A stretch of DNA of 7,340 bases. Source: Paracoccaceae bacterium. GTDB taxonomy: Bacteria > Pseudomonadota > Alphaproteobacteria > Rhodobacterales > Rhodobacteraceae. The notes under the pieces were generated by a model. That model did no database searches and was not told the DNA's origin. It saw only the letters and a program-made list of their open reading frames with translations. The position numbers and the translations under genes are program-made. Where the stretch lies: contig JAAUPC010000175.1 in the NCBI GenBank assembly GCA_012036325.1, positions 1 through 7,340 of the forward strand, in the 5' to 3' direction. Below are positions 5,374 through 7,340 of the stretch, in pieces. Numbering within the stretch: the first letter of the stretch is position 1; every line of letters begins with the position of its first letter.

Positions 5374-6273
5374 CTACCCTTGCGTGTTGCCCTGGGTGCC
5401 GATCGTCACCACTGCATCAGGCAGTTCCGGGCCGGGGCAATCCTCGGGCTCGATCCCGCGGCGCTGGCAGGCGGCAAGGCGCTTCTTGTCGGCCTTCTCA
5501 GCCGCCGCACGGTCCTTTTCGGCCTGCTTGGCGATCAGCGCCAGGTCCTTTTCCTTCTGCGCCTCATTCTCCGGCGTGTCCGGGATCATGCGGCCATAGG
5601 CGTCTTCCATCTGCGGCCCTTCGGCGGCCAGGCTTTCCACCTCGGTCCGGACCTTCACTCGGGTGCCGTTCGGCACGCGGTTGTAAAGGTCAATCGCGTC
5701 CTGATTGAAAAGGCGGATACAGCCCGCGCTGGTGGCATAGCCGACCGAGGCCGCGTCTGACGTGCCGTGAATCCGGAACATCGTGTCGCGCCCGCCACGG
5801 TAAAGATACAGCGCCCGCGCGCCCAATGGGTTCTGCAGGCCCCCCGGCAAACCACCGGCATAAGCGGCGTACAGGTCTGGCCGGGTGCGCACCATGTTGG
5901 CGGTCGGCTGCCATGCGGGCCATTCGGCCTTGCGCCCCACGACGCCGGTGCCCCGGAACGACAGCCCCTCACGGCCCACGGCGATGGGATAGCGCATCGC
6001 GCGGCCACCCTCCATCACGAGGTACAGCTTGCGCGCATAGGTATCGACGACGATGGTCCCGGGCGCTTCATCCCCTGCATAGGCGACTTCGGCGCGCTGG
6101 TTGCCACCGGCCAGGAACCGCTCGGCGACGGGTTCAATGAAGAACTCACCGTCCTGGATGCCCTCATAGCCGGGAACAACCTCCGGCGTGGCGTCAGGTT
6201 TCGGGTTGCCAGCGCAGGCGGCAAGCAATGGCAGGGCAAGGATCGCGAAGATCCGGGCAAGGGAATGGGGCAC
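5374..6273 (-). CDS. L,D-transpeptidase (YkuD) lipoprotein
   Basis: YkuD-family enzymes form 3-3 (meso-DAP to meso-DAP) cross-links in peptidoglycan or attach proteins to it, using a catalytic Cys. The 299-residue protein begins at GTG 6273 with a lipoprotein signal (RIFAILALPLLAAC; lipobox LAAC, C20). The YkuD domain covers about 73-208: TIVVDTYARKLYLV opens it, and H169 with SAGCIRLFN (182-190) form the HisxxxCys site with C185 as nucleophile and R187 following. Residues 225-275 are a charged helical tail rich in Glu, Lys and Ala, and the end carries two Cys (269, 279) that could form a disulphide. The charged tail may be a coiled coil or a wall-binding element. No strong Shine-Dalgarno site precedes the GTG, and no better upstream start exists. 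The next gene upstream on this strand is the phytase-like gene, 170 bp away, so they may be separate units. Function confident; exact role (cross-linking versus anchoring) open. Confidence 0.93.
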   Translation of the reverse strand: MPHSLARIFAILALPLLAACAGNPKPDATPEVVPGYEGIQDGEFFIEPVAERFLAGGNQRAEVAYAGDEAPGTIVVDTYARKLYLVMEGGRAMRYPIAVGREGLSFRGTGVVGRKAEWPAWQPTANMVRTRPDLYAAYAGGLPGGLQNPLGARALYLYRGGRDTMFRIHGTSDAASVGYATSAGCIRLFNQDAIDLYNRVPNGTRVKVRTEVESLAAEGPQMEDAYGRMIPDTPENEAQKEKDLALIAKQAEKDRAAAEKADKKRLAACQRRGIEPEDCPGPELPDAVVTIGTQGNTQG

Positions 6274-6289
6274 TTGGCAGACTCGATGA

Positions 6290-6314
6290 TTATGGCAGGT
6301 TTGGGTTATGGCAG
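6290..6314. promoter_or_regulatory. Direct repeat TTATGGCAG upstream of the L,D-transpeptidase gene
   Basis: TTATGGCAG occurs at 6290-6298 and again at 6306-6314, a 16-base period of about one and a half helical turns, 17 to 41 bases upstream of the GTG. Read on the minus strand the motif is CTGCCATAA, and the CCATAAT part could double as a -10 box. A tandem binding site for a regulator is possible; two copies of nine bases are weak evidence alone. Confidence 0.3.
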
Positions 6315-6403
6315 TTGGCGGCAGCTTGCGCCACGCGCAGGACCTTGCGTCAAGTGCAAACCGTTAAAATTCTCGAATCTTTCCGAAGGTTTCGCGCCCC
6401 GGA

Positions 6404-6425
6404 CCGGATTCCCATCCGAATCCGG
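6404..6425 (-). terminator. Hairpin downstream of the phytase-like gene
   Basis: CCGGATTC and GAATCCGG form a perfect 8-bp stem with a 6-base loop, 19 bases beyond the TGA of the phytase-like gene on the minus strand. A GCGCCC/GGGCGC pair around it could extend or compete with the stem. There is no clear U-run, so efficient intrinsic termination is uncertain, but the position between two genes fits a 3'-end structure. Confidence 0.5.
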
Positions 6426-6443
6426 GCGCCCAGGCCTTGCGGC

Positions 6444-7340
6444 TCAGTTGACCGGGCCGATCGACCAGAACATCGTCTCGCCACTGCTGTCATTGGTGCC
6501 GTCATTGTCGGTGACCAGCCAGCCGGTGCCAGCGGCGTCCACCGCGAAACCTTCGACCTTTTCCGAGGTATAGCCGCCAGTGGTACCCAGATCGGGCATC
6601 AGGTCGCGCACCAGTTCCTTGGTCACCACCGGCAAAGGGCCGCCCAGCGGGGCAGGGGCCAGACCAGCCAGCGCCACGCGGGTCAACTTCTTGACCGCTG
6701 CATTGCCGGCAATCTGGTTGTCCCGCTCGATCAGATAAAGGTAATCGCCCTGCGCGGTGATTTCCGACAGGCCGATCCACGCGCCTACAGCGCCCGAAGC
6801 GGCGTCCAGCGGGTAGTGCACAGCGCCCCAGCTTTCATCAGCGGTATTGTAGGCCAGAAGCTTGACCATGCCCGCCGGATCATCCTGCCATTCGCGCTGC
6901 ACGGCCAGCCAAAGGGTGTCACCCACCAATGTCACGCCTTCAAAGCCAAAGCGGATTTCCTGGTCCAGCAGCACCTCTGGCAGCGGGATTTCCTTCAGGA
7001 TCGCGCCTTCGGCATCTACATGCAGAAGGGCATGCGGGATCAGCCGGTCGCTGCGGCCTTCGGACGCCAGCCAGAACCCGCCCTCGCCATCGGCCACGAT
7101 GCCTTCCAGGTCCAGCTTCTGCGCGGCATCACCACCACGCGTCACCGTCAGCGCGGCGGTGATCTTGGCCGGGGTCTGCGTCGTGTCGATGGTGTAGATC
7201 GTGGGCGCTGCGGACAGAACCGAGTCGCTGACCGCGTAAAGCGTGCCCTCAGCCCCAGCCGCAAGGCCCGACAGTGCCGCCCAGCCGATCAGCGGATCAG
7301 ACCCTGCGCTGGTGATTGTCGGGTAAGCCGCCACACCTTC
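6444..7340 (-). CDS. Esterase-like/phytase-like protein, C-terminal 298 residues (5' end outside the window)
   Basis: The minus-strand frame is open to the right edge and ends in VN and TGA at 6446-6444. Recurring 'DLEGIV...GGFWLASEGR', 'FEGVTLVGDTLWLAVQRE', 'GLSEITAQGDYLYLIERDN' and 'VEGFAVDAAGTGWLVTDNDG' blocks are the repeated acidic motifs of the esterase-like phytase family (phytase-like domain, Pfam PF13449), a beta-propeller thought to bind metal. The Glu/Asp residues in these blocks are the expected metal and substrate ligands. Such proteins are usually exported and about 350 to over 700 residues long, so this is probably half or less of the protein. The first codons at the edge (EGVAAYPTITSAGSDP) lie inside the domain region. 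A periplasmic or outer-surface phosphatase or esterase role is inferred from the family; the true substrate is unknown. The hairpin at 6404-6425 follows the gene. Confidence 0.85.
   Translation of the reverse strand, partial: EGVAAYPTITSAGSDPLIGWAALSGLAAGAEGTLYAVSDSVLSAAPTIYTIDTTQTPAKITAALTVTRGGDAAQKLDLEGIVADGEGGFWLASEGRSDRLIPHALLHVDAEGAILKEIPLPEVLLDQEIRFGFEGVTLVGDTLWLAVQREWQDDPAGMVKLLAYNTADESWGAVHYPLDAASGAVGAWIGLSEITAQGDYLYLIERDNQIAGNAAVKKLTRVALAGLAPAPLGGPLPVVTKELVRDLMPDLGTTGGYTSEKVEGFAVDAAGTGWLVTDNDGTNDSSGETMFWSIGPVN

Noticed and set aside
5767..6573. Plus-strand open frame of 268 codons over the transpeptidase start and intergenic region
   Set aside because: It spans the ends of two real minus-strand genes and has no homologous-looking motif or ribosome site.
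1..7340. CRISPR array, tRNA, rRNA or insertion sequence
   Set aside because: No regularly spaced repeats, no cloverleaf or CCA end, no transposase-like text and no terminal inverted repeat pairs were seen on reading both strands.

Overview
The window looks like high-GC alphaproteobacterial DNA, most likely a Rhodobacterales/Paracoccaceae chromosome. This rests on my recall of protein styles (PanB/PanC sequences, a phytase-like esterase, a short YkuD lipoprotein), on the GC-rich third codon positions and on the tight ATGA gene overlaps. No rRNA, tRNA, CRISPR array or insertion sequence was seen.

Layout, left to right. Bases 1 to about 286 (+ strand) hold a broken piece of an ATPase domain of the kind found in multidomain kinase or cyclase regulators. 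It contains an internal frameshift and stops abruptly. From about 289 to 3018 lies a minus-strand operon of five genes without recognisable function, transcribed right to left: a 356-aa coiled-coil protein (3018-1948), a 102-aa two-helix membrane protein (1951-1643), a 124-aa helical protein (1650-1276), a 256-aa protein carrying a frameshift (1297-526), and the first ~56 residues of a further protein (456-289) cut by the junction with the ATPase fragment. The first four genes overlap by 4, 8 and 22 bases, so they are probably made together.

Between this operon and the pantothenate genes (3019-3185) are overlapping inverted repeats that look like an operator and a perfect 28-bp palindrome that shares the stop codon of panC. 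panB and panC (4858-3186, minus strand, ATGA overlap) provide two steps of pantothenate (vitamin B5/CoA) synthesis: hydroxymethylation of ketoisovalerate, and condensation of pantoate with beta-alanine. panE/ilvC and panD functions must be elsewhere.

Divergent from panB is a small cupin (5018-5371, +) preceded by a 14-bp palindrome. It converges with only 2 bp spacing on an L,D-transpeptidase lipoprotein (6273-5374, minus), a periplasmic peptidoglycan cross-linking or lipoprotein-anchoring enzyme. The right end is the C-terminal part of an esterase-like/phytase-like beta-propeller protein (minus) that runs off the window.

The part that best fits an undescribed system is the coiled-coil/membrane operon at 289-3018. 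The left 700 bases also show signs of sequence or assembly trouble: two frameshifts and one chimeric junction.
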